Positions 34,000 through 42,749 of a stretch of DNA of 64,000 nt are shown in pieces (position 1 is the stretch's first letter; each line of letters starts with the position of its first letter). A program made the position numbers and the translations under genes. The DNA is from Streptomyces toxytricini (GTDB lineage Bacteria; Actinomycetota; Actinomycetes; Streptomycetales; Streptomycetaceae), in the NCBI RefSeq assembly GCF_014649915.1, contig NZ_BMTY01000028.1, positions 1-64,000 of the forward strand, in the 5' to 3' direction. The notes below the pieces were generated by a model that saw only the letters and a program-made list of their open reading frames with translations, searched no databases and was not told the origin of the DNA.

Positions 34000-34587
34000 T
34001 CACGGATCTCCGTGGATGCGGGCGTGCAGGTGCTCGTCGTGCCAGCCGTCGGCGTGGAGCAGGGCGCTGCGCAGGGTGCCTTCCAGGGGGAAGCCCGCCT
34101 GGAGGGCGACCCGGCAGGAGGCCTCGTTGCCGACGGAGTGCGTGATCCTCAGCCGGTGCAGGCCCAGTTCGTCCAGGGCCCACCGGCTGACGCGGGCGAC
34201 GGCGGCGGCCATGACCCCGTGCCCGCGGCCCGCGGGCAGCAGCCAGTACACGAACTCGGCGCTGCCGCCGGCCAGGTCGACGTCAGCCAGTGAGACCAGG
34301 CCCACCGGGCGTTCGCCGGAGGGCGGGGCGATCGCCCAGACCGCCGCTTCCTCGGCGCGCCATCGCCGGCCCCACTGCGCGATCTTCTCGCGGGCCGCGG
34401 CCGGCGTCAGGTCCTCGGGCCGGTTCCAGTACCGGATGCCGGGGTCGCGGCAGGAGTCGGCCAGGGCTTCCGCGTCGGCGTCGGTCCCGCACCAGGGGCG
34501 CAGCAGGAAACCGGAGCGGAGGGGGAGCTCCGGCTGGTCGCCCGCTCCCATGGCGCCGGCGGGGAGCACGGGCGGTATCGGATGCAT
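34000..34587 (-). CDS. GNAT acetyltransferase
   Basis: A 195-residue RimJ/RimL-type GNAT protein: FLLRPWCGTDADAEALADSC, then VYWLLPAGRGHGVMAAAVARVSRWA as the acetyl-CoA loop, then NEASCRVALQAGFPLEGTLRSALL. The substrate is unknown. The ATG at 34587 was chosen; CATCAT lies six bases upstream as a weak -10. It is divergent from the gene at 34663. Confidence 0.85.
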   Translation of the reverse strand: MHPIPPVLPAGAMGAGDQPELPLRSGFLLRPWCGTDADAEALADSCRDPGIRYWNRPEDLTPAAAREKIAQWGRRWRAEEAAVWAIAPPSGERPVGLVSLADVDLAGGSAEFVYWLLPAGRGHGVMAAAVARVSRWALDELGLHRLRITHSVGNEASCRVALQAGFPLEGTLRSALLHADGWHDEHLHARIHGDP

Positions 34588-34662
34588 CCGATCATGATGT
34601 CAGCCCGGCCTGTTAGCGTCGCCGCACCGTTGTGCAGGGGCAGGGAACCAGGAGGGTGCGGG

Positions 34663-36093
34663 GTGGACGTCCGGGGTGGCGTGGCGGGCGGGTACCGCTT
34701 GGCAGCGGCGGAGGCCGTGGCGCGGGCGGCCGGGGAGCTGATCGGCGGGGACGGCGGCAGCGTGCCCGAGTACGAGGCGCTGCTCGACGCGGTCGTCCGC
34801 CTGGCCGGACGGGACCGGGCCGCGCTCGCCGCGGCCCTGCAGCCGGTCGTGGAGCAGTGGCCCGGCCCGTACCAGCCGCAGGCGGCTGCAGCGAGGCGGC
34901 TCCTCGCGGTGGTCCGCAGCGCGGCGGGACCGGTCGAGCCGGGCCCCGCGGAGCCGTCGCGCTTCCTGGAGACCTGTCAGCACGAGGCGGTCGACGTGCT
35001 GCTCGCGGCCCGGGCCGGGGAGGTCTGCTCCCTGCTGCGCCGCGGGGTGGCGGTGCCGATGCTGCTGGCCACGTCCGACAGCGCGGACGGCACGCTGGAT
35101 CCGCGCGAGCTGGTGATGCGGCTGACGGAGTACGAGCAGGCGGGCGCCCGGCCCGGGCCCGCCGACCTCGGGCAGGCGCTGCTGCGGTGCGGCGGCGGGC
35201 CCGCCGACCCGGACGTGGTGGCGGCCGCCGAGGAGTTGGAGCTGCCGGAGGGGCAGCGGGTCGCCGCGTGGCTGCGCGCGGGCGGGCTGCCGCAGCCCGA
35301 GCTCACCGTGGAGCGGGAGCCCGGTGAGCCGGAGCCGCCGAGCCGTCGGCGGCGGGCCCGCGTGGGGCGGCGGATCCTCGTCGGCACCGGGGAGCTTCCC
35401 GGCCGGGGGGACTTCCCGCGCCCGTTCTGGTCGCTGTTTCGCCGCTTCGAGCCGATGATCGGCTGCAACCACCTGCTGCTGCGGTCCCGCGAGCGGCACG
35501 CCGCCGCCGCGCTGCCCTGGCATCCGGAGATCGTCGCGTCGAGGCTGCTGGCGCAGGTCGCGGCGACCGCCGACCAGAACGGCTCCGGCGACGGCAGCCC
35601 GGACTTCCTGCCGGCGCTGGCCCGCAGCGCGGGCCCGGCCGGGCCGGCCGTGCACCTGGCCGTGGCGTACGGGCTCGGGGCCCGGCCCGACCCCGCCCGC
35701 GCCGCGGCAGTGGAGGCGCTGGCCGGACTGGCGGCGCGCGGCCGCCTCGACGGGGCGCTGCTGGGCGCCCACGTGGCCCGGCTGGTACTCCTGGGCACGC
35801 TGAAGCTCCCGGTGGTCACGGCATCGCTCCGGGAGGCCGCGGGGGCCCCGGGCGGCGCGGCCGCCGTGTGGCCGGTGGTGGCCGCGGCCCTCCCCGAGCT
35901 GCTGGCGCCGCCGGGCGCGGGCGGGCCCGTACGGCCGCACGTGCCACTGCTCGCCCTGGCCGCGGACTGCGCCGCGGCCTGCGGCGCGCGCGGCACCGTC
36001 CCCGGCGTCGACACCCTCGCGACCCGCCCGGGCTCGGCCCCCTCCACCCGCGAAGCCCGCCGCCTCCACACGACCCTCACGGCCCCGGTGTGA
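34663..36093 (+). CDS. conserved actinobacterial protein resembling the C-terminal part of DUF6493 proteins
   Basis: A 476-residue Ala/Leu-rich helical protein. GTG at 34663 has GGAGG seven bases upstream, so it is a complete gene even though it looks like the C-terminal half of longer DUF6493-type proteins (for example LLDAVVRLAGRDRAALAAALQPV, then GGLAARGRLDGALLGAHVARLVLLGTLKL-like helices). No catalytic motif is seen. The family link is from memory and moderate. It may be a shortened paralogue whose N-terminal region was lost or never present. Confidence 0.65.
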   Translation: MDVRGGVAGGYRLAAAEAVARAAGELIGGDGGSVPEYEALLDAVVRLAGRDRAALAAALQPVVEQWPGPYQPQAAAARRLLAVVRSAAGPVEPGPAEPSRFLETCQHEAVDVLLAARAGEVCSLLRRGVAVPMLLATSDSADGTLDPRELVMRLTEYEQAGARPGPADLGQALLRCGGGPADPDVVAAAEELELPEGQRVAAWLRAGGLPQPELTVEREPGEPEPPSRRRRARVGRRILVGTGELPGRGDFPRPFWSLFRRFEPMIGCNHLLLRSRERHAAAALPWHPEIVASRLLAQVAATADQNGSGDGSPDFLPALARSAGPAGPAVHLAVAYGLGARPDPARAAAVEALAGLAARGRLDGALLGAHVARLVLLGTLKLPVVTASLREAAGAPGGAAAVWPVVAAALPELLAPPGAGGPVRPHVPLLALAADCAAACGARGTVPGVDTLATRPGSAPSTREARRLHTTLTAPV

Positions 36094-36217
36094 GGCACCC
36101 CGCGCCGGCCCGCCGGTTGCCACGGCCGGGCCTCGGCGAGCAGCTGCGGGTCCGGGGCGGGCTTCGGCCCGGCAAATGCGGTGGCACCGACAGCCTTCCG
36201 ACGGCGAGACTGCCCCG

Positions 36218-37015
36218 GTGAACGCCCTTCCCACGCCGCGCCTGCTGCCGGTACAGGACCCGCGCAGCCGCGGCCTCGTCCTCGACCATGCGGACATGGA
36301 CGACCTGGTTGCCGAGCTGGTGCTGCCCTGCGGCACGTCGATGTACGTCATGAGCGCGCTGGAGACCTCCCGCGAGCTCGTTCGGCACTCCTTCCACCGG
36401 TACGAGTTCGCCACCGTGGCCGTCACGCATGCGCTGTTCGCCCTGGAGCACGTGCTCGCCGAGCGGCTCGGCGTGGAGGAACCGCTCCGCGTCCTCATCG
36501 CGCGGGCCGCGGACGCGGGGCTCGTCACGGCCGGACTCGCCGCCGAACTCGACCGCAGCCGGCTCCTGCGCGACGGACTCGCGCAGGGCGTCGCGTCGAG
36601 TGCGGCCCTCCCCCCGCTCCGGGCGGTCGCCCTGGTGCGTGCCGTCTTCGAGGCCGTCTCCCTGCTCCTGCACCCGGCGTGCCCGCCGGAGGCGGCGGAG
36701 GCCGCAGAAGGGGGCGCGGCAGACCTCACCCGACTGTGGGAGGAGCACCTGCGCGCGCCGTTCCCCGGCGGCTTCCGCGGCGTGGACGTCGACGGTGTGG
36801 ACCTGGTCCTCCTGGACGCCGACGTGGCCGGCCTCGTGCAGAGCGAGCTGTCGGGCGGCCTCGACGACGAGGGCATCGCCGTCCTCTGGCGCTGCATCGC
36901 CGCCCTCGACAGGATCGTCCCCCTGGTCAACGAGGCGTACTGCGCCTCCTACTTCGCCAGGCTCCGGGCCGTGGCCCGGGTCGCGGCAGTGCCCCACACA
37001 CCCGCCGCGACCTGA
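36218..37015 (+). CDS. hypothetical soluble protein
   Basis: A 265-residue protein, helical, with PCGTSMYVMSALETSRELVRHS, then HYPOTHETICAL-like features only: no motif I can name. The C-terminal third contains VDVDGVDLVLLDADVAGLVQSEL. The GTG at 36218 is preferred because GAGACT, a -10-like box, lies six bases upstream; an ATG at 36176 in the same frame is the alternative (279 residues). It converges with the kinase gene, 15 bp away. Confidence 0.65.
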   Translation: MNALPTPRLLPVQDPRSRGLVLDHADMDDLVAELVLPCGTSMYVMSALETSRELVRHSFHRYEFATVAVTHALFALEHVLAERLGVEEPLRVLIARAADAGLVTAGLAAELDRSRLLRDGLAQGVASSAALPPLRAVALVRAVFEAVSLLLHPACPPEAAEAAEGGAADLTRLWEEHLRAPFPGGFRGVDVDGVDLVLLDADVAGLVQSELSGGLDDEGIAVLWRCIAALDRIVPLVNEAYCASYFARLRAVARVAAVPHTPAAT

Positions 37016-37030
37016 CCGTTGCGGGCGGGC

Positions 37031-38809
37031 TCAGGGGATGCGCCACTGCTGGGACCTGTTGTTCGCGGTGCAGGGGGTGACCGTGAGTTGCCGGCCCGCG
37101 CCGTTCGACGTCAGGCAGCCGCCCTGGAAGGCGATGTCCTTGATGGTGTAGGCGTTCGAGGACGGGACGCGCTCCAGGTTCCACCAGAGTCCGCCGCCCG
37201 CGCCGCCCAGTTCCACACGCACCGTTTCACCGAAGTGGGTGAGGGCGCGGGCGAGGGGCTGGCCGCTGGAGGAGCACACACGGAAGCTCTCGTAGCTGCC
37301 GCGCTCGTACACCCAGCCGAAGGCCGTGGTGCCGCCCATGACGACCTGCGTTCCCGATGCCTGGCTGTTTGAGGCCAGGCCGACCTTGAGGCCGTCGCCG
37401 ACGCTGGTGATGGCGCCCCAGACGCCTCCGCCGCAGCCCTGGGGCGGGGTCGGGCCCGAGCCGCCGCCGGCCCCGCCGGACGGGGAGCCGCCCGAGGGTG
37501 TGCCGCCGCCCGCCGGGGTGCCTCCGCTCGGGGAGCCGCCTGCGGCGTTCTGGGCGGGGGCGGGTGCGGGCGGTTGGGCCGCCCCTGCGCCACCCGGCCC
37601 GCCGGGGGGCGTGCCGGTGCCGCCGCCGCCTTGGCCGGCCGCCTGGTCCTGGGCCGGCGGCGGGACCGCCGATGCGGGCGGAGGGGACTGCGTACCGCCG
37701 GGGGCGGCCGTGCCGGAGGCCGTGCCGCCCGGGGTCGGGGCGGAGGCCGATGCTGCGGGCTGCGCGCCCGCGCCCCGCGCCTCGGAGTCCCGCGCCCACG
37801 GCGCGACCTGCAGGACCGTGACGGCCACCGTGGCGGTCACCGTGACCGACACGGCCACCGGTACGACGACGCCCGCCGGAACCCGGAGCTTTTGCCACCA
37901 CTTCTTCTGCTCACCGCCCGCGGGCGCGGCTGCGGCGACGACAGGGCCGGCCGGCGCGTCGAGCTCCCCGAGGGGCCGGCCGGCTGCCGCCCGGCGGGCC
38001 GCCGCGGCCATCACGGAGGCGTCGGCGTACCGCTCCTCGGGCTTCTTCGCCAGCGCCCGCGCGACGAAGGCGCGTACGGGCCCGGGGAACTCACCGGGAA
38101 GGTCGGGCGCGGGCTCGCGGACGTGCTTGAGCGCGATCTCGATCACCGAGTCGCCGGTGAACGGCGGCTCACCGGTGAGCAGTTCGAAGCAGACGACGCC
38201 CATGGAGTAGAGGTCGGAGGCGGCGACGGCGCCGTGGCCCTCGGCTTGCTCGGGCGCCATGTACAGGGCGGTGCCGAGGACGGCGTGGGAGTCGGTGATG
38301 CTGGTGGTGGCCGCGCTGGAGCGGGCGATGCCGAAGTCGGTGACGGTCACCCGCCCGTCCTCGGACACCATCAGGTTCGACGGCTTGATGTCGCGGTGGG
38401 TCACCCCGCCCACGTGGGCGGCGTGCAGCGCGTCCAGGGCCTGGGCGGCGATGTCGAGCGCCTGCTCGGGCGGGAGCGGGCCGGACCGAGAGCGGAGCTC
38501 GCCGAGGGTCCTGCCCTCGATGAGCCCCATGACGATGTACGCGACCCGCTCGCCCGTCTCCAGGGGGCTCTCCCCGTAGTCGTGGACGTCGACGATGCCG
38601 GGGTGGCTGAGCGAGGCGAGGACGGTGGCCTCGCGCCGGAAGCGGGCGGCGAAGCCGGGCGCGTCGAGCAGGGCCGGGAGCAGGACCTTCACGGCGACCT
38701 GCCGCCGGAGCACGCGGTCGTCGGCGCGCCAGACCTCGCCCATTCCGCCGCCGCCGATCCGCTCGGTCAGCGTGTACCGGTCCCCGAGGACCGTGCCCCG
38801 TCCCCACAT
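37031..38809 (-). CDS. membrane Ser/Thr protein kinase with lectin-like C-terminal domain
   Basis: A 592-residue PknB-class kinase. The kinase domain covers about 11-275: glycine loop IGGGGMGEV, Lys41, catalytic HRD at 138-140, DFG at 158-160, and APE-type MAPEQ. A basic juxtamembrane segment (EQKKWWQKLR) precedes one membrane helix at about 315-340. The outside begins with a Pro/Gly/Ala-rich linker of some 120 residues with repeated GGTPSGGSPS-like units, then a C-terminal domain ending NNRSQQWRI, the QxW signature of ricin-type (beta-trefoil) lectins, instead of PASTA repeats. It probably senses a glycan or small ligand outside and phosphorylates targets inside. ATG at 38809 has GGGAG upstream. 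Confidence 0.88.
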   Translation of the reverse strand: MWGRGTVLGDRYTLTERIGGGGMGEVWRADDRVLRRQVAVKVLLPALLDAPGFAARFRREATVLASLSHPGIVDVHDYGESPLETGERVAYIVMGLIEGRTLGELRSRSGPLPPEQALDIAAQALDALHAAHVGGVTHRDIKPSNLMVSEDGRVTVTDFGIARSSAATTSITDSHAVLGTALYMAPEQAEGHGAVAASDLYSMGVVCFELLTGEPPFTGDSVIEIALKHVREPAPDLPGEFPGPVRAFVARALAKKPEERYADASVMAAAARRAAAGRPLGELDAPAGPVVAAAAPAGGEQKKWWQKLRVPAGVVVPVAVSVTVTATVAVTVLQVAPWARDSEARGAGAQPAASASAPTPGGTASGTAAPGGTQSPPPASAVPPPAQDQAAGQGGGGTGTPPGGPGGAGAAQPPAPAPAQNAAGGSPSGGTPAGGGTPSGGSPSGGAGGGSGPTPPQGCGGGVWGAITSVGDGLKVGLASNSQASGTQVVMGGTTAFGWVYERGSYESFRVCSSSGQPLARALTHFGETVRVELGGAGGGLWWNLERVPSSNAYTIKDIAFQGGCLTSNGAGRQLTVTPCTANNRSQQWRIP

Positions 38810-38911
38810 GTGTGCTCCCCCGCGATGCCGGCTGTCCGGTGGTCCGTACAAGTGCAGTGCGGGACAGGGTACTTGGGGGGCCGGGGTGGCTCTCTCCTCC
38901 GGCCCCGTCCG

Positions 38912-39382
38912 TCAGCTGTCGGCGCCCCAGTGCCACAGGAGGGCGCCGCCTTCGGGGACCGCCGACCAGCGGGCGGCCGCCGCGTCCAGGCGCGGGCCCG
39001 TGCGGGCCAGGGCGTCTGGGCCGATCGGGGCGCGGCCGACGCCGCGGCCCTCGGCGGGCAGGCCGCGCCACACCCGGTACGCCCAGTTCACGGACAGCTC
39101 GGCGGCCAGCACGGCGTCGCCGCCGCGGCGCAGGACCTTCATCCCGGAGCGGCGGTGCCGGCCCGGGGCGAGCAGCTCGAAGCCCTGGAAGGTGGCTCCG
39201 CGTGCCATCGCGCCCCAGAAGCCGTCGTCGATGCCGAGGGCGGTCTCGACGACGGCGTGGACCAGGTCGTGCGGCATGGCCGGTCCGACGGGCTGGGCGG
39301 GCAGCCTGACGTCCGGGCCCTTGCGGTCGCGGACGAGGATCTCGTGCTGGTTGTCCGGCAGCTTCCGGAAGGACATCTCCAT
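38912..39382 (-). CDS. hypothetical protein
   Basis: A 156-residue soluble protein beginning MEMSFRKLPDNQHEILVRDRKGPDVRLPAQPVG-like sequence and containing MPHDLVHAVVETALGIDDGFWGAMARGATFQGFELL. I do not recognise the family. It lies alone on the minus strand between the LCP gene and the kinase gene, 44 bp after the former and 102 bp before the latter. Confidence 0.7.
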   Translation of the reverse strand: MEMSFRKLPDNQHEILVRDRKGPDVRLPAQPVGPAMPHDLVHAVVETALGIDDGFWGAMARGATFQGFELLAPGRHRRSGMKVLRRGGDAVLAAELSVNWAYRVWRGLPAEGRGVGRAPIGPDALARTGPRLDAAAARWSAVPEGGALLWHWGADS

Positions 39383-39426
39383 CGGGGCCGACGGTAGACG
39401 CGGCGCCGGCCGCCGCCAAGCCGTTT

Positions 39427-40788
39427 TCAGCCGGCGGCGGGCATCGCGGGCGCGGCGGGCTTCGCCGGTTTGGCGGGCAGGCCCACGGTGCCCGCACAGC
39501 CGAGCGTGTCGCCGGTGACCGGGGCGCCCTCGGCGACGTTCCGGTCGTAGGTGACGTGCCGGACGGTGACGGGGTCCTTCCCGACGGCCACGTCGAGGGC
39601 GGTTCCGTGTCCGGGGACGGCCTGGAGGCGGGCCCCGGGCAGGGCGGCGGCGACCGTGGCCGCGTCGTCCTCCCGGCCTGGCGCGTACCGGATGACCGGC
39701 GGCCCTGCCGGCCGGACGGCGGGCGCCGCCGCGGAGGTGTCGGTGACGGCGAACGTGTCGGCGCGCAGGGCCGCCGCGACCGCGGCGTCGTCGACGCGCA
39801 CCCGGATCCCGGCCGGGTTGGTGCGGGCGGGGGCCGCGTAGGCCGGCTGGATGCGGGTGTCGCCGGTGATCGGCCGGTCCGCGGCCAGCGCCGCCCACAG
39901 CGCCCGGGAGCGGGCCTCGTGCCAGAGCAGGGTGGATCCGACACCGGGCACGCGGTGGTCGAACTCCCTGATGGGGACGGTCGCGAACTCGGTCTGTCCG
40001 GGCTTCAGGCGGCCCAGCGCCCAGGCGAAGTGGACGAGGTCGTCGAAGCCTGTGTCCGCGTCCGTGCGGACGGACTTGAGGAGGGTGCGGACGGTGCGCG
40101 CGGCGCCGATCGGGTCGGTGAGGGTGCCCTCGGCGGTGAGCCGGCTCAGCAGGTCGGAGACGGTGCGCTGCTGGCGGCGGACCCGGCCGAGGTCGCCGGG
40201 GCGGTTGATGTGGCGGGCTCGGACGTACTGGAGGGTGCCGCGCCCGTCGGTGAGGTGGAGGCCGGCGGGGATGTCGAGTCCGGAGTTCTCGTCCTTCAGG
40301 GGCTTGTCGGTGCAGACGACGCCGCCGCCGATGCCGTCGACGGCCTGCTCGAAGCCGAGGAAGCCGGTCTCCAGGTAGTGGTCGACGTGCAGTCCGGTGG
40401 CCTTCTCCACGGTGCGGACGGTCATGTCGGCGCCGCCGAGCGCGTAGGCGCCGTTGATCTTGCCGAGCCGGGCCGGTTCGGTGTCCTGCGCGTAGGCGAC
40501 GTAGGAGTCGCGCGGGATGGAGACGACGCTGGCGCGGCGCTCGTCGGCGGAGAGGTGGACGAGCAGCATCACGTCGGTGCAGTTGCAGCCCTTGCCCCCT
40601 ACGTTCAGCCGGCGCTTGTCGGCGGCCGAGATGCCGGTGCGGCTGTCGATGCCGACGACGAGGATGTTCGTACCGCGGCCGGGGGCGCCGGCCGGGCCGC
40701 CGGCGGCGGGGCGCGCCTCGGCGGTGAGGGAGGAGCCCGTGGCGAGCGTCGCCAGCAGGGTCAGGGCAATCGTAAATCGACGCAACAT
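39427..40788 (-). CDS. LytR-CpsA-Psr (LCP) family protein
   Basis: A 453-residue exported or membrane-anchored LCP protein. The N-terminal hydrophobic stretch (FTIALTLLATLATGSSL) is a signal or anchor. The LCP catalytic domain begins NILVVGIDSRTG, with the polyprenyl-phosphate-binding Asp and Arg, continues through SVVSIPRDSYV and GKINGAYALGG, and ends with RRQQRTVSDLL. The last 130 residues form a LytR C-terminal domain (IRVRVDDAAVAAALRADTF, then VIRYAPGREDDAATVAAAL). LCP enzymes transfer glycopolymers from lipid carriers to peptidoglycan. The ATG at 40788 has GGGGG upstream. It is upstream of the hypothetical gene and downstream of the Tat protein on the same strand. Confidence 0.92.
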   Translation of the reverse strand: MLRRFTIALTLLATLATGSSLTAEARPAAGGPAGAPGRGTNILVVGIDSRTGISAADKRRLNVGGKGCNCTDVMLLVHLSADERRASVVSIPRDSYVAYAQDTEPARLGKINGAYALGGADMTVRTVEKATGLHVDHYLETGFLGFEQAVDGIGGGVVCTDKPLKDENSGLDIPAGLHLTDGRGTLQYVRARHINRPGDLGRVRRQQRTVSDLLSRLTAEGTLTDPIGAARTVRTLLKSVRTDADTGFDDLVHFAWALGRLKPGQTEFATVPIREFDHRVPGVGSTLLWHEARSRALWAALAADRPITGDTRIQPAYAAPARTNPAGIRVRVDDAAVAAALRADTFAVTDTSAAAPAVRPAGPPVIRYAPGREDDAATVAAALPGARLQAVPGHGTALDVAVGKDPVTVRHVTYDRNVAEGAPVTGDTLGCAGTVGLPAKPAKPAAPAMPAAG

Positions 40789-40853
40789 ACACCCCCATAA
40801 CGGTCTGTTTCGGACATCGCAGACAGTAGTGGTCGGCGGGTGCAGGGGCGGGG

Positions 40854-42596
40854 CTACGCGCCGGGAGCGGGGCGCGCGCCGCCCGGGTAGTGGGCGGCCA
40901 CGTTGTCGGCGGCGGGCCGCAGGCGTCCGGCCGGGCCGCGGGAGAAGACCTCCAGCACGTTCGCCGTGACGGTGCGGGTGAAGGCCCCGGCCCGTCCGTC
41001 CAGGCCGTGGTTGGCCGTGCCGCCCGGGCCGGTCGCGTCGAGCGCCTCGACCCACCTCATGGTGCCGGTCGCGAAGACGCCGGCGCCGCCGGGCAGGGTC
41101 GCGTACGCCGAGTCGGCGTGCGTGCGGCGCCCCTTGCACACCACCGGCGAGTGGGCGACGATCTCGATCGGCCGCGGGGTGGGCCGGGCGGTGTCGACGC
41201 GGTCGAACTCGACGCCCACCAGGTGCGGGAACGACTCCCCGCGCCGCACCCCGGTCCCTTCCATCAGCCAGTGGTCCGGATCGGACACCACGTACGGGGC
41301 GTCCACCGGATACCCCTCGTAGAGCACTCCGAGGAGGCTGCTCTCGGGGTCGGGCGCCGGCGCACGCCGGAAGTCGCTGGTGGGCGGCAGGCCGCGGCGG
41401 TGGCCGGGGTCCTGCGCGTAGTCCTCCTTGTAGCAGACGACGGTCCGCCGCGGCCCGACCGGCGAAGGCTCGTAGCGGATGCGCCGGTAGCAGCAGTTCG
41501 CGCCGAACACCGCCAGGTTCATGCCGGCGTCCCGGGCGCGCGTCACGTGGAGCCGCTGCTCCGGGCTCCAGTACTCGTCGTGCCCGGGGGAGAGCAGGGC
41601 GGTCGCCCCGTACAGCAGGCCCGGGCGGTGGGCGACGTCCGCACCGGTGGCGTAGGCCAACGGCAGGCCGAGGCGCTCGGCCAGCGCGAGGAGGGGCGCC
41701 TCGAAGAAGAGGAACTGGCCGGCGCCGTGCCGGTTCGCGTAGGGGCGGTCGAAGGAGACGGCGAGCGAGCGCGAGTCCTTCCGACCGGTCGCACCCTGGT
41801 ACAGGTCCGCCCCGCCCCACCGGTTGTACGCCTGCCAGGTGGCGACGGAGTTGACGAGGACCGTACGGCCGACGGCGGCGGCGCTGCGCAGGGTGACGGG
41901 GACGAACCGCTGGGCGCGCCCGTCGACGGTGTCGAGCCGCAGGAGGTAGCAGCCCTCCGGCCAGCCGGCGGTCTGCAGCACCGCCGAGCGCTCCCAGTCG
42001 GTGGTCGCCGTGCGGGTGGCCGGTTCGAGGCGCGCGGGGCTCTGGCGGCGGCCGGGCAGCGGCCCCGAACGCCACACGAGCCGGGCGCGGGCGCCGCCGT
42101 ACCAGCCCATCCGGTAGGCGCTGACGGTGTAGGCGGCGGAGGTGGTGGAGACGCGGAGGCCGATCGGCTCGCCGGGCAGCACGCTCGTCCGTTCCGCGAA
42201 GCCCTCGACGGCGTGCGCGGCGCCCGGCCGGGTGACGCGCCATCCGGGGTCGCCGGCGCGCCGGTTCTCGGCCGCGACGTCGAAGCCGCCCACGGCAGCC
42301 GCGGATACCCCGCGACCGCCTGCCCGGCGTCCCGCGCCCGCGGCGGCCGCCCCGGGCCACGGCCCGGCGACGGCGGCGAGCGACAGCCCGGCGACCCCCA
42401 GCACCCGCCGCCGCCCCGGCCTCGCGGGACCCGGCTCGCGCCCGGCGCCTGAGTCGGGGTCCGGTTCGGGCCGGGGTTCCGGCTCGGGTTCGAACGCCCG
42501 CTCCAGGCCTGGGGCGGGCCGGGTGCTCGGATCGGGATCGGGTCGGGGGGCCCGCTCCCGCCCGTCGGTGTCGCCGCGTTCGCTCCGTCGGTTCAT
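40854..42596 (-). CDS. Tat-exported N,N-dimethylformamidase beta-subunit-like protein
   Basis: A 580-residue protein. Residues 1-55 are low-complexity Pro/Glu/Asp/Arg, then a twin-arginine motif RPGRRRVLGVAGLSLAAVAG directs Tat export. The rest matches the large-subunit-like domain of N,N-dimethylformamidase: a beta-sandwich opening (RVSTTSAAYTVSAYRMGWYGG), then ATWQAYNRWGGADLYQG, LSPGHDEYWSPEQR and VFGANCCYRRIRY, ending with HSPVVCKG and TMRWVEALDATG. Related proteins occur widely in Streptomyces without proven substrate. The long acidic head before the Tat signal is unusual. The ATG at 42596 has GGAG eight bases upstream. Confidence 0.82.
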   Translation of the reverse strand: MNRRSERGDTDGRERAPRPDPDPSTRPAPGLERAFEPEPEPRPEPDPDSGAGREPGPARPGRRRVLGVAGLSLAAVAGPWPGAAAAGAGRRAGGRGVSAAAVGGFDVAAENRRAGDPGWRVTRPGAAHAVEGFAERTSVLPGEPIGLRVSTTSAAYTVSAYRMGWYGGARARLVWRSGPLPGRRQSPARLEPATRTATTDWERSAVLQTAGWPEGCYLLRLDTVDGRAQRFVPVTLRSAAAVGRTVLVNSVATWQAYNRWGGADLYQGATGRKDSRSLAVSFDRPYANRHGAGQFLFFEAPLLALAERLGLPLAYATGADVAHRPGLLYGATALLSPGHDEYWSPEQRLHVTRARDAGMNLAVFGANCCYRRIRYEPSPVGPRRTVVCYKEDYAQDPGHRRGLPPTSDFRRAPAPDPESSLLGVLYEGYPVDAPYVVSDPDHWLMEGTGVRRGESFPHLVGVEFDRVDTARPTPRPIEIVAHSPVVCKGRRTHADSAYATLPGGAGVFATGTMRWVEALDATGPGGTANHGLDGRAGAFTRTVTANVLEVFSRGPAGRLRPAADNVAAHYPGGARPAPGA

Positions 42597-42749
42597 CGCA
42601 GCACACTCCGGGCGTGGGTCGTCGTCCGTGCGGACTCCTGTCTAGCGGAGCGACCGGCGGGGGCGGCGCACGCGGCCGTTCGCGGCGCGCCGCGCGCGTG
42701 GGCCGCCGGGGGCGGGAACGCGGTTCCGGAGTGCGTCGTTGGGACTCGT

